This document shows positions 1 through 8,164 of a DNA stretch of 64,000 nucleotides, piece by piece. The position numbers and the translations under genes were made by a program. Source of the stretch: Cognatishimia sp. WU-CL00825 (GTDB lineage: Bacteria; Pseudomonadota; Alphaproteobacteria; Rhodobacterales; Rhodobacteraceae); NCBI RefSeq assembly GCF_040364665.1, contig NZ_BAABWX010000009.1:5244-69243 (forward strand), read 5' to 3'. How positions within the stretch are numbered: the stretch's first letter is position 1; every line of letters starts with the position of its first letter. The notes beneath the pieces were generated by a model. It was not told the origin of the DNA, did no database searches, and saw only the letters and a program-made list of their open reading frames with translations.

Positions 1-547
1 GACAGCAATCTTGATGATTTTTGTATTTTCGGTCGAGTTGGGTTGGTTGCCCAGTTTTGGCCGCGGAGACGTCGTGCAGGTCTGGGGCTACTGGGAAACC
101 AACTTTGCCACCATTGATGGCTGGCAGCATATTGTTTTGCCTTCGATTGCTTTGGCCTCGATCATGTTGCCCTTGTTTGTGCGATTGATCCGCGCAGAAA
201 TGATGGAAGTGTTGCAAAGCGAATATGTGCGTTACGCCAGAGCCAAAGGCATTCACCCCTGGCGGATTTATTTTGTTCATGCGTTAAAGAACACATTGCT
301 GCCAGTGATCACGGTTGGCGGCGTTCAGATTGGTACCATGGTGGCCTATACGATCTTGACCGAAACCGTGTTTCAGTGGCCGGGCATGGGCTTTATGTTC
401 CTAGAGGCTGTGAACCGGGTCGATACACCGCTGATCGTGGCCTATCTGATTGTCGTGGGTTTCATTTTTGTTGTCACCAATACCATCGTTGATTTGATCT
501 ATGGGTTGGTGAATCCAACCGTCAATCTAGCGCGGATGGGAGCCTGA
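1..547 (+). CDS. ABC transporter permease, DppB/OppB type (5'-truncated)
   Basis: Inner-membrane permease of a peptide/nickel-type ABC importer. The frame is open to the left window edge, so the gene starts outside; the first in-frame start codons (TTG at 11, ATG at 14) fall in the middle of a membrane segment and are not true starts. The visible part has several hydrophobic helices and the cytoplasmic EAA-like loop around 'YVRYARAKGIHPWRIYF', which contacts the ATPases. It ends with a conserved tail containing 'VDLIYGLVNPTV'. The next permease begins 2 nt after the stop, so they are one operon. The substrate-binding protein is not in the window and probably lies upstream. The substrate (peptide, opine, nickel or sugar oligomer) cannot be told from this fragment. 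Confidence 0.9.
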   Translation, partial: TAILMIFVFSVELGWLPSFGRGDVVQVWGYWETNFATIDGWQHIVLPSIALASIMLPLFVRLIRAEMMEVLQSEYVRYARAKGIHPWRIYFVHALKNTLLPVITVGGVQIGTMVAYTILTETVFQWPGMGFMFLEAVNRVDTPLIVAYLIVVGFIFVVTNTIVDLIYGLVNPTVNLARMGA

Positions 548-549
548 TC

Positions 550-1494
550 ATGAGCGATTTCACAAATCCGAACCAGCAATCACGGCTCGCCAAGATCATG
601 GATTCTGGGATGATGTACAGCTTTCGCCGCAATCCGGTGGCGGTTGGCAGCTTTGCAGTGTTTTTCCTGATCGCTCTGATGGCGTTTTTAGCGCCAATAA
701 TCGCACCATATAATCCTTATGATCCGTCCCAAATTGACCTGATGAATTCTGAATACCCACCCGCCTGGGTGGATGGTGCCTTGCCGGAATTTGTTCTGGG
801 CACCGATGATCAAGGGCGCGATCTTTGGTCAACCATCCTATATGGCACGCGCTTGTCCATTCTGATTGGGGTCTGTGCCGTGGCCTTGCAGGCGTTTCTG
901 GGCATCTCCATTGGCTTGATCGCAGGCTATGTTGGCGGGCGCACAGACAATTTGTTGATGCGAATGGCCGATATTCAACTGTCGTTTTCCACGTTGATGG
1001 TGGCGATTATCTTTTTGGCTGTCACACAGGCCTTGTTTGGATCAGAGACTTTTAACCGGTATGCGGTGTTTTTCCTGATTGCGGTGATTGGGGTGGCTGA
1101 ATGGCCGCAATATGCCCGTACTGTGCGTGCCACAGTGCTGGCAGAGAAAAAGAAAGAATATATCGACAGTGCGCGGGTTCTGGGGTTTGGGCCTATGCGG
1201 ATTATGCTGCGGCATATCCTGCCAAATTCACTGTCGCCGATCTTTGTCATTTCGACAGTGCAAGTTGCCAATGCCATTATTTCTGAAGCCTCGCTTTCAT
1301 TCCTAGGCCTGGGCATGCCGCCAAGTCAGCCCTCGCTTGGCTCGCTGATTTCGGCAGGGTTTGACTATATCTATTCGGGAAGTTGGTGGATCACCGTCAT
1401 CCCTGGCATCGTTCTTGTTGTGCTTGTTTTGGTCATCAACCTGTTGGGTGACTGGGTGCGCGATGTTCTCAACCCAAAACTTTACAAAGGGTAA
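550..1494 (+). CDS. ABC transporter permease, DppC/OppC type
   Basis: Second inner-membrane permease of the importer, 314 aa, the usual length for DppC. An N-terminal cytoplasmic stretch precedes the first membrane helix (about residues 30-52, 'VAVGSFAVFFLIALMAFLAP'). A periplasmic segment with 'GTDDQGRDLWSTILYGTR' follows, typical of OppC_N plus BPD_transp_1 proteins. The EAA loop is near 'EYIDSARVLGFGPMRIM'. The ATG at 550 lies 2 nt after the previous stop. Translation coupling with the flanking genes and the matching family assignment of all four proteins support a single transporter. Specificity is not predictable from the permease. Confidence 0.93.
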   Translation: MSDFTNPNQQSRLAKIMDSGMMYSFRRNPVAVGSFAVFFLIALMAFLAPIIAPYNPYDPSQIDLMNSEYPPAWVDGALPEFVLGTDDQGRDLWSTILYGTRLSILIGVCAVALQAFLGISIGLIAGYVGGRTDNLLMRMADIQLSFSTLMVAIIFLAVTQALFGSETFNRYAVFFLIAVIGVAEWPQYARTVRATVLAEKKKEYIDSARVLGFGPMRIMLRHILPNSLSPIFVISTVQVANAIISEASLSFLGLGMPPSQPSLGSLISAGFDYIYSGSWWITVIPGIVLVVLVLVINLLGDWVRDVLNPKLYKG

Positions 1495-1498
1495 GGCC

Positions 1499-2494
1499 AT
1501 GTCATTACTGTCTGTTCGTGACCTGACCGTCAAATTTGCGATGCGGGATCAAACCGTGTCGGCACTGAATGGGATTTCATTTGATCTGGCCAAGGGCGAG
1601 CGTCTTGGCATCGTAGGAGAGTCTGGTGCGGGGAAATCAATCACAGGATTTGCGCTGCTGAACTTGCTAAGTCGCCCAGGCTATATCGACAATGGCCAGA
1701 TTATGTTTGATGGCGAAGACGTTGTTCAAATGGACGACAAGGCCCTGCGCAAGGTGCGCGGCAATCGTATGGCGATGATCTTTCAGGATCCTATGGTGAC
1801 GCTTAATCCAGTGCTGACAATTGGCCAGCAAATGGTGGAAACCCTGCGCGCGCATCGCAAACTTAGTGTGGAAGAAGCGCGCCAAATTTCGATCGTCAAG
1901 CTTCGCGAGGTGTATATTCCTTCGCCCGAAGAACGACTGGATCAATACCCACACGAGTTGTCAGGTGGGATGCGACAGCGCATCATCATCGCCATTGCTT
2001 TGCTGCTTGATCCGCAATTGATCATCGCTGACGAGCCAACAACAGCGCTGGATGTGACAATTCAGGCTGACATTATGGAACTGTTGCTAGAGCTGTGCCA
2101 ATCCAATCAAGTGGGCTTAATCTTGATCACCCATGACCTAGGCGTGGTCAGCCAAATGACTGAACGCACGTTGGTGATGTACGCAGGGCGGATCATCGAA
2201 AGCGGCCGCACCAGATCAATTATTAACGACCCGCAGCATCCCTATACTCAGGGGCTTATCAATGCATTGCCGCAACAAACCATGCCAGGCGAGCAACTGC
2301 GGCAGATTCCAGGCAATATGCCAACGCTGTCACAGGTACCAAATGGCTGTGCCTTTCATCCACGATGTGAGTTCGCCACAGACACCTGTCGCAGCCAATT
2401 GCCGGAAATTAGCCAATTTGGCGAGGTCGAAGTGGCGTGTCACGAAGTGCGGCGCTTGCACGTTGACCCTGTGCTTAAGGAAGAAAAAGCATGA
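1499..2494 (+). CDS. ABC transporter ATP-binding protein, DppD/OppD type
   Basis: Cytoplasmic ATPase of the peptide-type importer, 331 aa from the ATG at 1499. An open frame extends further upstream but overlaps the permease gene, and the protein aligns from 'MSLLSVRDLTVKF'. Visible motifs: Walker A GESGAGKS (40-47), Q-loop FQDP (95-98), signature LSGGMRQR (154-161), Walker B LIIADEP (174-180) and switch His in THD (211-213). The C-terminal oligopeptide-transporter extension carries four cysteines (about 284, 290, 297, 314), a pattern typical of DppD/OppD. The stop overlaps the next start (ATGA at 2491-2494), so DppD and DppF are translationally coupled. Confidence 0.93.
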   Translation: MSLLSVRDLTVKFAMRDQTVSALNGISFDLAKGERLGIVGESGAGKSITGFALLNLLSRPGYIDNGQIMFDGEDVVQMDDKALRKVRGNRMAMIFQDPMVTLNPVLTIGQQMVETLRAHRKLSVEEARQISIVKLREVYIPSPEERLDQYPHELSGGMRQRIIIAIALLLDPQLIIADEPTTALDVTIQADIMELLLELCQSNQVGLILITHDLGVVSQMTERTLVMYAGRIIESGRTRSIINDPQHPYTQGLINALPQQTMPGEQLRQIPGNMPTLSQVPNGCAFHPRCEFATDTCRSQLPEISQFGEVEVACHEVRRLHVDPVLKEEKA

Positions 2495-3528
2495 AGGATC
2501 TAATACAATCTGAACCCTTACTTGAAATCAAAGGGCTGGAAAAAAAGTTCGATCTGGATCGTGGCTTTTTGGAAACTTTGAAATTGCGCGGCGGTAAAAT
2601 TGTCCGCGAAACGCGCGCGGTTCATGCGGTTAATGGGGTGACGCTAAATGTGCATCGAGGTGAGGCCCTTTGCGTTGTTGGTGAGAGCGGTTGCGGCAAG
2701 TCGACAGTTGCACGGCTGGTCGCAGGGCTTTTGACGCCGACCCATGGTGAAATTCACTATGAGGGACGCCGGATCGATAATCTTTCGCGTCAAAGCATGC
2801 GACCACTGCGCAAAAAGATCCAGATGATCTTTCAGAATCCCTATGCGTCTTTGAATCCACGTATGACCATTCTTCAAGCGTTAGAAGAACCTGTGCGCCA
2901 GCATAACCCGGGGTTTTCCGCGCAGGAAGTACGTGATCGGGTGGCCGAAGTTATGCGATCTGTTGGGGTGGATCCAGCATGGGCGCAACGCTATCCACAT
3001 GAATTTTCAGGTGGGCAACGTCAGCGGATTGCCATTGCGCGCGCCCTGACTGTTGACCCGGAGTTTGTGGTGGCCGACGAGCCAATCAGCGCTTTGGATG
3101 TGTCAATTCAAGCCCAAGTATTGAACTTGATGCTAGAGGCCAAAGAAAGCCGTGGCTTGACATATTTGTTCATTACGCACGATCTTAGTGTTGTCGAACA
3201 TTTTGGCACGCGGGTCGTGGTGCTGTATCTTGGGTCGATTTGCGAAGTCTCTGATACCAAGACTTTGTTTGCCAATCCAAAGCACCCTTATACGCGCGCT
3301 TTATTGTCGGCTGTTCCGCAGCTTAAAGACGACCGTCCAAACCACATTCGGCTGAAAGGGGAGATTCCGACGCCGATCAATCTGCCACAAGGGTGCCCGT
3401 TTCAAAGCCGATGTGCTTTTGCCAACACTCGATGTGGTGAAGAGAAGCCAAAGGCGCTGCAACAACCCGACGGAAGCCTTGTCGCCTGCCACGCAGTCGA
3501 AGAAGATCGCATGACATCCCAGGCATAG
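2491..3528 (+). CDS. ABC transporter ATP-binding protein, DppF/OppF type
   Basis: Second ATPase of the importer, 345 aa, forming a heterodimer with the upstream protein. Motifs: Walker A GESGCGKS (64-71), signature FSGGQRQR (172-179), Walker B FVVADEP (192-198), switch His230. The C-terminus has the cysteine-containing extension 'CPFQSRCAFANTRC'. An insert of about 20 residues ('DRGFLETLKLRGGKIVRE') between the first strand and Walker A is common in OppF. It starts by a 4-nt overlap with the previous gene. This completes the permease-permease-ATPase-ATPase set; only the binding protein is missing from view. Confidence 0.93.
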   Translation: MKDLIQSEPLLEIKGLEKKFDLDRGFLETLKLRGGKIVRETRAVHAVNGVTLNVHRGEALCVVGESGCGKSTVARLVAGLLTPTHGEIHYEGRRIDNLSRQSMRPLRKKIQMIFQNPYASLNPRMTILQALEEPVRQHNPGFSAQEVRDRVAEVMRSVGVDPAWAQRYPHEFSGGQRQRIAIARALTVDPEFVVADEPISALDVSIQAQVLNLMLEAKESRGLTYLFITHDLSVVEHFGTRVVVLYLGSICEVSDTKTLFANPKHPYTRALLSAVPQLKDDRPNHIRLKGEIPTPINLPQGCPFQSRCAFANTRCGEEKPKALQQPDGSLVACHAVEEDRMTSQA

Positions 3529-3550
3529 GCCCAGGTCGTAGGACGCAATT

Positions 3551-4480
3551 TTGGAATTCAATTGGCTTAAAGATTTTGAAACTTTGGCGGCGTGTCGAAA
3601 CTTTTCGCGCGCGGCAGAAGAGCGACATGTCAGTCAGCCGGCGTTTTCGCGACGTATTCGTGCGCTTGAAAATGCTGTGGGGGTGCAACTGATCAATCGT
3701 GAAACATTGCCGCTTTCCCTAACACCAGCCGGGGATATTTTTGCGACTCAAGCGCGGATGATGCTGCAAATGTTGGATGAAACCGTCGAACGTTGTCAGG
3801 CCGTGGATGCTGCTGGTGAAAACGTTGTGCGCTTTGCTGCATCGCAATCCTTATACACGACCTATTATACCACCCGGATTGCGCCGCTGGTGCCTGCTGG
3901 TAATCTGTCGATCGACTTAAACTCTGCTTCCTGGCCCGCCGACAAATTTGTGAATGCCATGCAGCAGGGTTATTGCGACGTGATCTTGAATTACTGGCAT
4001 CCTTCGATGTCGTATTTGTCGCCTTTAGAGATGAACCAGTTTGAGTATTTGTCGCTGGATACAGACGACTTTGTGCTTGTGGCAAAGACTGGTCCAGATG
4101 GGCGCGCGATATTTCGATTGGACAGCAATGAAAAAAACCGAGTTCCGCTGTTGTCCTATAGTGCCTCTAGTGCGTTTCGCCCGGTTGTCGATGATATGAT
4201 GCGGGCTCAGATATCAGGCCCAAAAACCCTGATAGTTAGCCAGAATGCACTGGCAAATTCGGTTAAGGCGCTGATCTTAGAAGGTTTTGGATTGGGGTGG
4301 TTGCCAAAGAAAATGTGCGCCGCAGAATTGGCATCAGGCGAGTTGGCGCTTGCCGGAAATTCAGGTCATTCCACCAGTTTGGAAGTACGGGTTTACCGAC
4401 GGCGCGATTCCAGCAAGCCACCACTTGAAGAGCTATGGGGAGGTATTAGGCAAAATATGAGTTCCAGCGCGGGTATTTGA
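3551..4480 (+). CDS. LysR-family transcriptional regulator
   Basis: DNA-binding regulator of 309 aa. The winged helix-turn-helix is at about residues 5-65, including 'NFSRAAEERHVSQPAFSRRI', followed by the linker helix and a periplasmic-binding-like effector domain. The start is TTG at 3551, giving 'MEFNWLKDFETL', which matches the normal LysR N-terminus; no ATG fits. It lies 22 nt downstream of the ATPase gene on the same strand, so it may be cotranscribed with the transporter and regulate it. That is unusual, since LysR genes are mostly divergent from their targets. It is convergent with otnI, which makes control of the otn operon less likely. The effector is unknown. Confidence 0.88.
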   Translation: MEFNWLKDFETLAACRNFSRAAEERHVSQPAFSRRIRALENAVGVQLINRETLPLSLTPAGDIFATQARMMLQMLDETVERCQAVDAAGENVVRFAASQSLYTTYYTTRIAPLVPAGNLSIDLNSASWPADKFVNAMQQGYCDVILNYWHPSMSYLSPLEMNQFEYLSLDTDDFVLVAKTGPDGRAIFRLDSNEKNRVPLLSYSASSAFRPVVDDMMRAQISGPKTLIVSQNALANSVKALILEGFGLGWLPKKMCAAELASGELALAGNSGHSTSLEVRVYRRRDSSKPPLEELWGGIRQNMSSSAGI

Positions 4481-4533
4481 GCCCGATTAGTTCGGCGGTT
4501 CCTTGTGGCGAAGCAGGGAAATCTGGCGCATCA

Positions 4534-5334
4534 TCAGCAAGCGCTACGGACTATTGGGATTGTGGTCAATAACTTGACGTTACCATTCATCCACGCAAGC
4601 GTATCATTAGTGTTGCCGCGGGGCTTGTATTCGGCCCCCAAAGGGGCTGTGTAGCCAAGTCCAGATATCGCCTGAAACACGTGATCGTAGTTGATCTCTC
4701 CATGATCTGGTGCACCACGATCCGGGACGGAAGCAAACTGGATATGCCCGATCGACGGCAAGAGCCGCCCGATTTTGTGGGTCAGATCACCTTCCATAAG
4801 TTGAACGTGATAGCAGTCGAACATCAGTTTCAAGTTGGCTTCACCGACCGCTTCGATGATCGCCAGAGCTTGATCGGTCGTGGTCAAAAAATAGTCAGGT
4901 GCATCGTAGCTGTTGAGCGGTTCGATCAGGATTGTGATGCCGTTTCTGGCTGCGATTTCGCATGCATACTTTAAATTGCCTACAAAGGTTTGGTGCGCGG
5001 CACTACCGCGCGCGAACCCTGCCATGACATGAATGTTCGGCGCGCCGATTGCGGTGGCATAGGCGATGGCTTCGTCGATTGCGGCACGGGCTTCGGCCTC
5101 GCTTCCTGGAATTGCCGAAAGACCGTTGTCCCCAGCGTCAACATTGCCACGCCGAGTATTAAGACCCAACATCGTCAAGCCGGTTTCCTCGAGCGCGGCA
5201 TTCACAGCACTCGTCGGCGTGTCGTAAGGCCAGTGGCATTCCACAGCGTCGAAACCCGCCGCTTTTGCGGCGCGGATTGCGTCGGGCAGCGGCTTATCAT
5301 TCCACAAAAAACCCAAATTGGCGGAAAACTTCAT
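4534..5334 (-). CDS. otnI: 2-oxo-tetronate isomerase (hydroxypyruvate isomerase family)
   Basis: TIM-barrel isomerase of 266 aa. By family and context it interconverts 2-oxo-tetronate and 3-oxo-tetronate, the step between the dehydrogenase and the kinase in four-carbon acid sugar catabolism. Metal/catalytic residues expected in the Hyi family are visible: Glu138 (IEPLN), Asp173 (FDCYH), Gln199 (IQFASVPDR) and Glu235 (GAEYKP). The frame continues 21 codons upstream, but the ATG at 5334 gives the standard start 'MKFSANLGFLW' and overlaps the otnC stop by 4 nt. It is the last gene of the six-gene minus-strand operon. Hydroxypyruvate isomerase itself is the alternative; the neighbours favour OtnI. 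Confidence 0.88.
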   Translation of the reverse strand: MKFSANLGFLWNDKPLPDAIRAAKAAGFDAVECHWPYDTPTSAVNAALEETGLTMLGLNTRRGNVDAGDNGLSAIPGSEAEARAAIDEAIAYATAIGAPNIHVMAGFARGSAAHQTFVGNLKYACEIAARNGITILIEPLNSYDAPDYFLTTTDQALAIIEAVGEANLKLMFDCYHVQLMEGDLTHKIGRLLPSIGHIQFASVPDRGAPDHGEINYDHVFQAISGLGYTAPLGAEYKPRGNTNDTLAWMNGNVKLLTTIPIVRSAC

Positions 5335-5981
5335 CTGGCCCACTCCACGTCGAATTTCGTGATCAGCGCCTGAACATTGTCTTCGGTCAGGGCACACGGG
5401 TTCATTCTGCGTGTCAGCATAGCCAGCCGTGCAGTCTCCTCAAGCTCTTCGATCGCGTTGCAGGCGGCTTCGATATCCTTGCCCGCCACAACTGGACCGT
5501 GGTTGGCCAGCATTACCGCCGATCGCTTTCCCGCAAGACCACGCACGGCTTCTCCCATGGCAGGATCACCAGGCAAGAAGAAAGGTAGCAGCTTAACGCG
5601 ACCCAGTTTCATGATCCCATAGGGTGTCAGCGGCGGCAGGAAATTGTCGGCATTTGCGTCAGGCATCATCGACAGCGCCACCGAATGGCAGGAATGCAGA
5701 TGCACCACCGCGCTCGCAGTTGAACGGGTGTCGTAAAACGCTGTGTGTAAGGGCATTTCCTTGGTTGGATCATCGCCCTCGATATGATTGCCCTGCGCGT
5801 CAAATCGGCTGAGCCGTCCGGGATCCAAGCGACCGAAGCTTGCGCCGGTTGGGCTAACAAGCAGGCCCCCATCAGAAGTCCGCGACGAGATATTGCCGGT
5901 GCTGCCGCCGGTCAGTCCACGGTCGAACATAGACTTTGCAAGCAGGCAGATTTGCTCGCGTAGTTTGGATTCCTCGCTCAT
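5331..5981 (-). CDS. otnC: 3-oxo-tetronate 4-phosphate decarboxylase
   Basis: Class II aldolase-fold enzyme of 216 aa that decarboxylates 3-oxo-tetronate 4-phosphate to dihydroxyacetone phosphate. The metal ligands are visible as His94 and His96 (VHLHS) and His161 (NHGPV), with the acid Glu75 (KEMPLH). The N-terminal 'GLTGGSTGNISSR' is the phosphate-binding loop typical of the family. It overlaps otnK and otnI by 4 nt on each side, so kinase, decarboxylase and isomerase are coupled. A close paralogue lies at 56214-56864; the two proteins are near-identical through the central 150 residues and diverge in residues 62-71 and the last 30. Confidence 0.92.
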   Translation of the reverse strand: MSEESKLREQICLLAKSMFDRGLTGGSTGNISSRTSDGGLLVSPTGASFGRLDPGRLSRFDAQGNHIEGDDPTKEMPLHTAFYDTRSTASAVVHLHSCHSVALSMMPDANADNFLPPLTPYGIMKLGRVKLLPFFLPGDPAMGEAVRGLAGKRSAVMLANHGPVVAGKDIEAACNAIEELEETARLAMLTRRMNPCALTEDNVQALITKFDVEWAR

Positions 5982-7249
5982 AAGAATTCCAGTTTTGTTT
6001 GAGCTTCTGAAAAGAATGTCTCGGAGCCAAAATTTCCCGATTTCAGGGTCAGTGCGATTTCATGGCCACCCGAATGGCAATAAGTCCAGGGCACTCCCGG
6101 TGCGATCTCTGCCCCAATGTCGAGCTGGGTGACGCCAAGCGCCTTGGTGACCGCACCGGAGGTTTCGCCTCCCGCGACAATCACGCGCCGCGCGCCCCTG
6201 TCTCTCGCAGCAACAGCACAAGCTGAAAGCGTTGCCTCAACGATCTCGCCAGCGCCTGCGACGCCCAGCTTTTCCTGCGCGGCACGAACGCTTGCAGGAT
6301 TTGCGGTGGCGTAAACCAGCGGCGCGACCTCTAGATCTTGTTTTGCCAGCCAGTCGAGAGCCTTCTGCGGTCCATTTTCGGCCAAAGCCAATGGGTCCAG
6401 CTGGAAGGCAGGCACACCGCGACTTGTGTAATCCGCAACCTGCTTGTTGGTCATGGCCGAGCAGCTGCCAGACAGCACGATGGTCTTGGTCCCAAGTTTT
6501 GGTGTCCGGACTTTTGGCGCATCTGGCGACAGGGTTCCGTCTGCCAGATAACATGCGGGCAGAGGCATCGCCACGGCGCTGCCGCCGGTCATCAGTTTCA
6601 TGTTACGGCAGGCTTCGGCGATCACCTCGAGATCGGAATTGGCCACCGCATCTACCACGACATGCGCCACGCCACGCGATTTCAACGCCGCTAGTTCGGC
6701 TGCAAGCGCCCGCGCGCCGCGCGCCACAGTCAGCCGGTCCGCCAGACCCACCGGTTTCGTCACCTGAGGCTTCAACAGACGCATCAGGTCGCTATCGCCC
6801 ATCGGGGTCAACGGGTGATCCTTCATCGGGCTTTCCGCCAGCGGTTGGCACCCGACAAAGAGGTTGCCCATGAAAATTGACCGCCCATTTTCCGGAAAGG
6901 CCGGGCAATAGATCGTCTGATCGGTGCCCAGATCCTGCATCAACGCCTCGGCGACGGGGCCGATATTGCCCTCTGCTGTGCTGTCAAAGGTCGAACAGTA
7001 TTTCCAAAAGAACCTTTGTGCCCCTGCGGCCTGCAACCACTTCAATGCCGCTCGGCTTTCTGCTACGGCTTCCACAACCGGTGCGGTGCGCGACTTCAGG
7101 GCGATCACCTCGAAGGCGGCCGGGTCAGTTGGGGGCTCGGATGGCACCCCGATTCTGAGCGAAACGCGCACCCCGCTTCGAGCCAGCAGGCCCGCCAGGT
7201 CAGTAGCACCGGTGAAATCGTCAGCTATACAGCCAAGTACAGTAGTCAT
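5978..7249 (-). CDS. otnK: 3-oxo-tetronate kinase (four-carbon acid sugar kinase)
   Basis: ATP-dependent kinase of 423 aa (formerly DUF1537), phosphorylating 3-oxo-tetronate at O4. The N-terminal substrate-binding domain begins with 'IADDFTGATDLAGLLARSG' (residues 8-26). The C-terminal nucleotide-binding domain contains GGETSG (360-365) and ends 'LKSGNFGSETFF'. Length and both signature blocks are normal. Coupled by 4-nt overlaps to ltnD and otnC. A second otnK (54949-56217) shares the same blocks, so the window carries two copies of this function. Confidence 0.93.
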   Translation of the reverse strand: MTTVLGCIADDFTGATDLAGLLARSGVRVSLRIGVPSEPPTDPAAFEVIALKSRTAPVVEAVAESRAALKWLQAAGAQRFFWKYCSTFDSTAEGNIGPVAEALMQDLGTDQTIYCPAFPENGRSIFMGNLFVGCQPLAESPMKDHPLTPMGDSDLMRLLKPQVTKPVGLADRLTVARGARALAAELAALKSRGVAHVVVDAVANSDLEVIAEACRNMKLMTGGSAVAMPLPACYLADGTLSPDAPKVRTPKLGTKTIVLSGSCSAMTNKQVADYTSRGVPAFQLDPLALAENGPQKALDWLAKQDLEVAPLVYATANPASVRAAQEKLGVAGAGEIVEATLSACAVAARDRGARRVIVAGGETSGAVTKALGVTQLDIGAEIAPGVPWTYCHSGGHEIALTLKSGNFGSETFFSEAQTKLEFL

Positions 7250-8163
7250 ATGGCTTCTCCCGGCAATGTCAGCCCGGCAATGCGGGCATAGACCTTGGCC
7301 ACAGCGGCGTCGTCTTCCCTGCCATGGCCCATTCCGGCGGCGGCAACGAATTGCTGCAAAGCCGCCGCAGTGATCGGTGCGCTAAACTGGGCAGATTTGG
7401 CGACATCAAGCACGATGCCCAAGTCTTTGGGCCAAATATTGACCGAGCTACGAGGTGTATAGTCACCTGCCACAATATGCGGCGCGCGATTCTCCAGCAT
7501 CCAGCTGGTACCCGCACATTTGCTGATCACTTCGACGAATTTCTCCGGCGCTACACCTTGTGTCATACCAAAGGTCAATGCCTCGGCCATGGCGGCGATA
7601 TGAACTCCGGCCAGAAGCTGGTTCACCGACTTCATAGCGCTGCCCGCGCCGGCTTCGTCGCCAAGCTCGAATACGGTTTCGGCGATGCTGTCCAGAACCG
7701 TCCTTGCTGAGGTAAATGCTTCAGGCGTTCCTGACGCCATGATCGACAACTGCCCGTTGGCTGCTTTTATGGACCCACCTGATATCGGTGCGTCAAGGTA
7801 AAGAACCCCGGTCAGTGCACAACGCGCTGCCATATCCTTGGCGAAGACAGGCGGCACCGTGGCACATGCCAGAACCACCGCGCCGGGCTTCAGAGATTTG
7901 ACAATCCCCTCTGTTCCAAAGAGCACGGTTTCGGTTTGGGCGGCGTTCAGTACCGCAACAATGACCACATCCAAATCCCCCGCGACGTCGGACAGCTCCT
8001 CTGGTTGACCACCTTCCTCGCGAAACCGGGCAACCTGGTCTGGGTTGATATCAGCGCCCCAGACCAGGTGGTTGTCTCTAAGCACTGACGAGGCAATCCC
8101 GTAGCCCATGGAGCCAAGTCCAATGGCAGCGACATTACTGCGGAGTTGCTTAACTTCGTTCAT
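7246..8163 (-). CDS. ltnD: L-threonate dehydrogenase-like, beta-hydroxyacid dehydrogenase
   Basis: NAD(P)-dependent 3-hydroxyisobutyrate-dehydrogenase-family enzyme of 305 aa. Rossmann motif GLGSMG at 15-20, substrate-binding 'DAPISGG' at 124-130, catalytic Lys178 in 'AMKSVNQLLAG'. In four-carbon acid sugar pathways this enzyme oxidises L-threonate (LtnD) or D-erythronate (DenD) at C2 to 2-oxo-tetronate, which OtnI, OtnK and OtnC convert to DHAP. The stereochemistry of the substrate cannot be decided from sequence by eye, so the symbol is a best guess. It lies 1 nt from the TRAP permease gene and overlaps otnK by 4 nt. Confidence 0.85.
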   Translation of the reverse strand: MNEVKQLRSNVAAIGLGSMGYGIASSVLRDNHLVWGADINPDQVARFREEGGQPEELSDVAGDLDVVIVAVLNAAQTETVLFGTEGIVKSLKPGAVVLACATVPPVFAKDMAARCALTGVLYLDAPISGGSIKAANGQLSIMASGTPEAFTSARTVLDSIAETVFELGDEAGAGSAMKSVNQLLAGVHIAAMAEALTFGMTQGVAPEKFVEVISKCAGTSWMLENRAPHIVAGDYTPRSSVNIWPKDLGIVLDVAKSAQFSAPITAAALQQFVAAAGMGHGREDDAAVAKVYARIAGLTLPGEAI

Positions 8164-8164
8164 C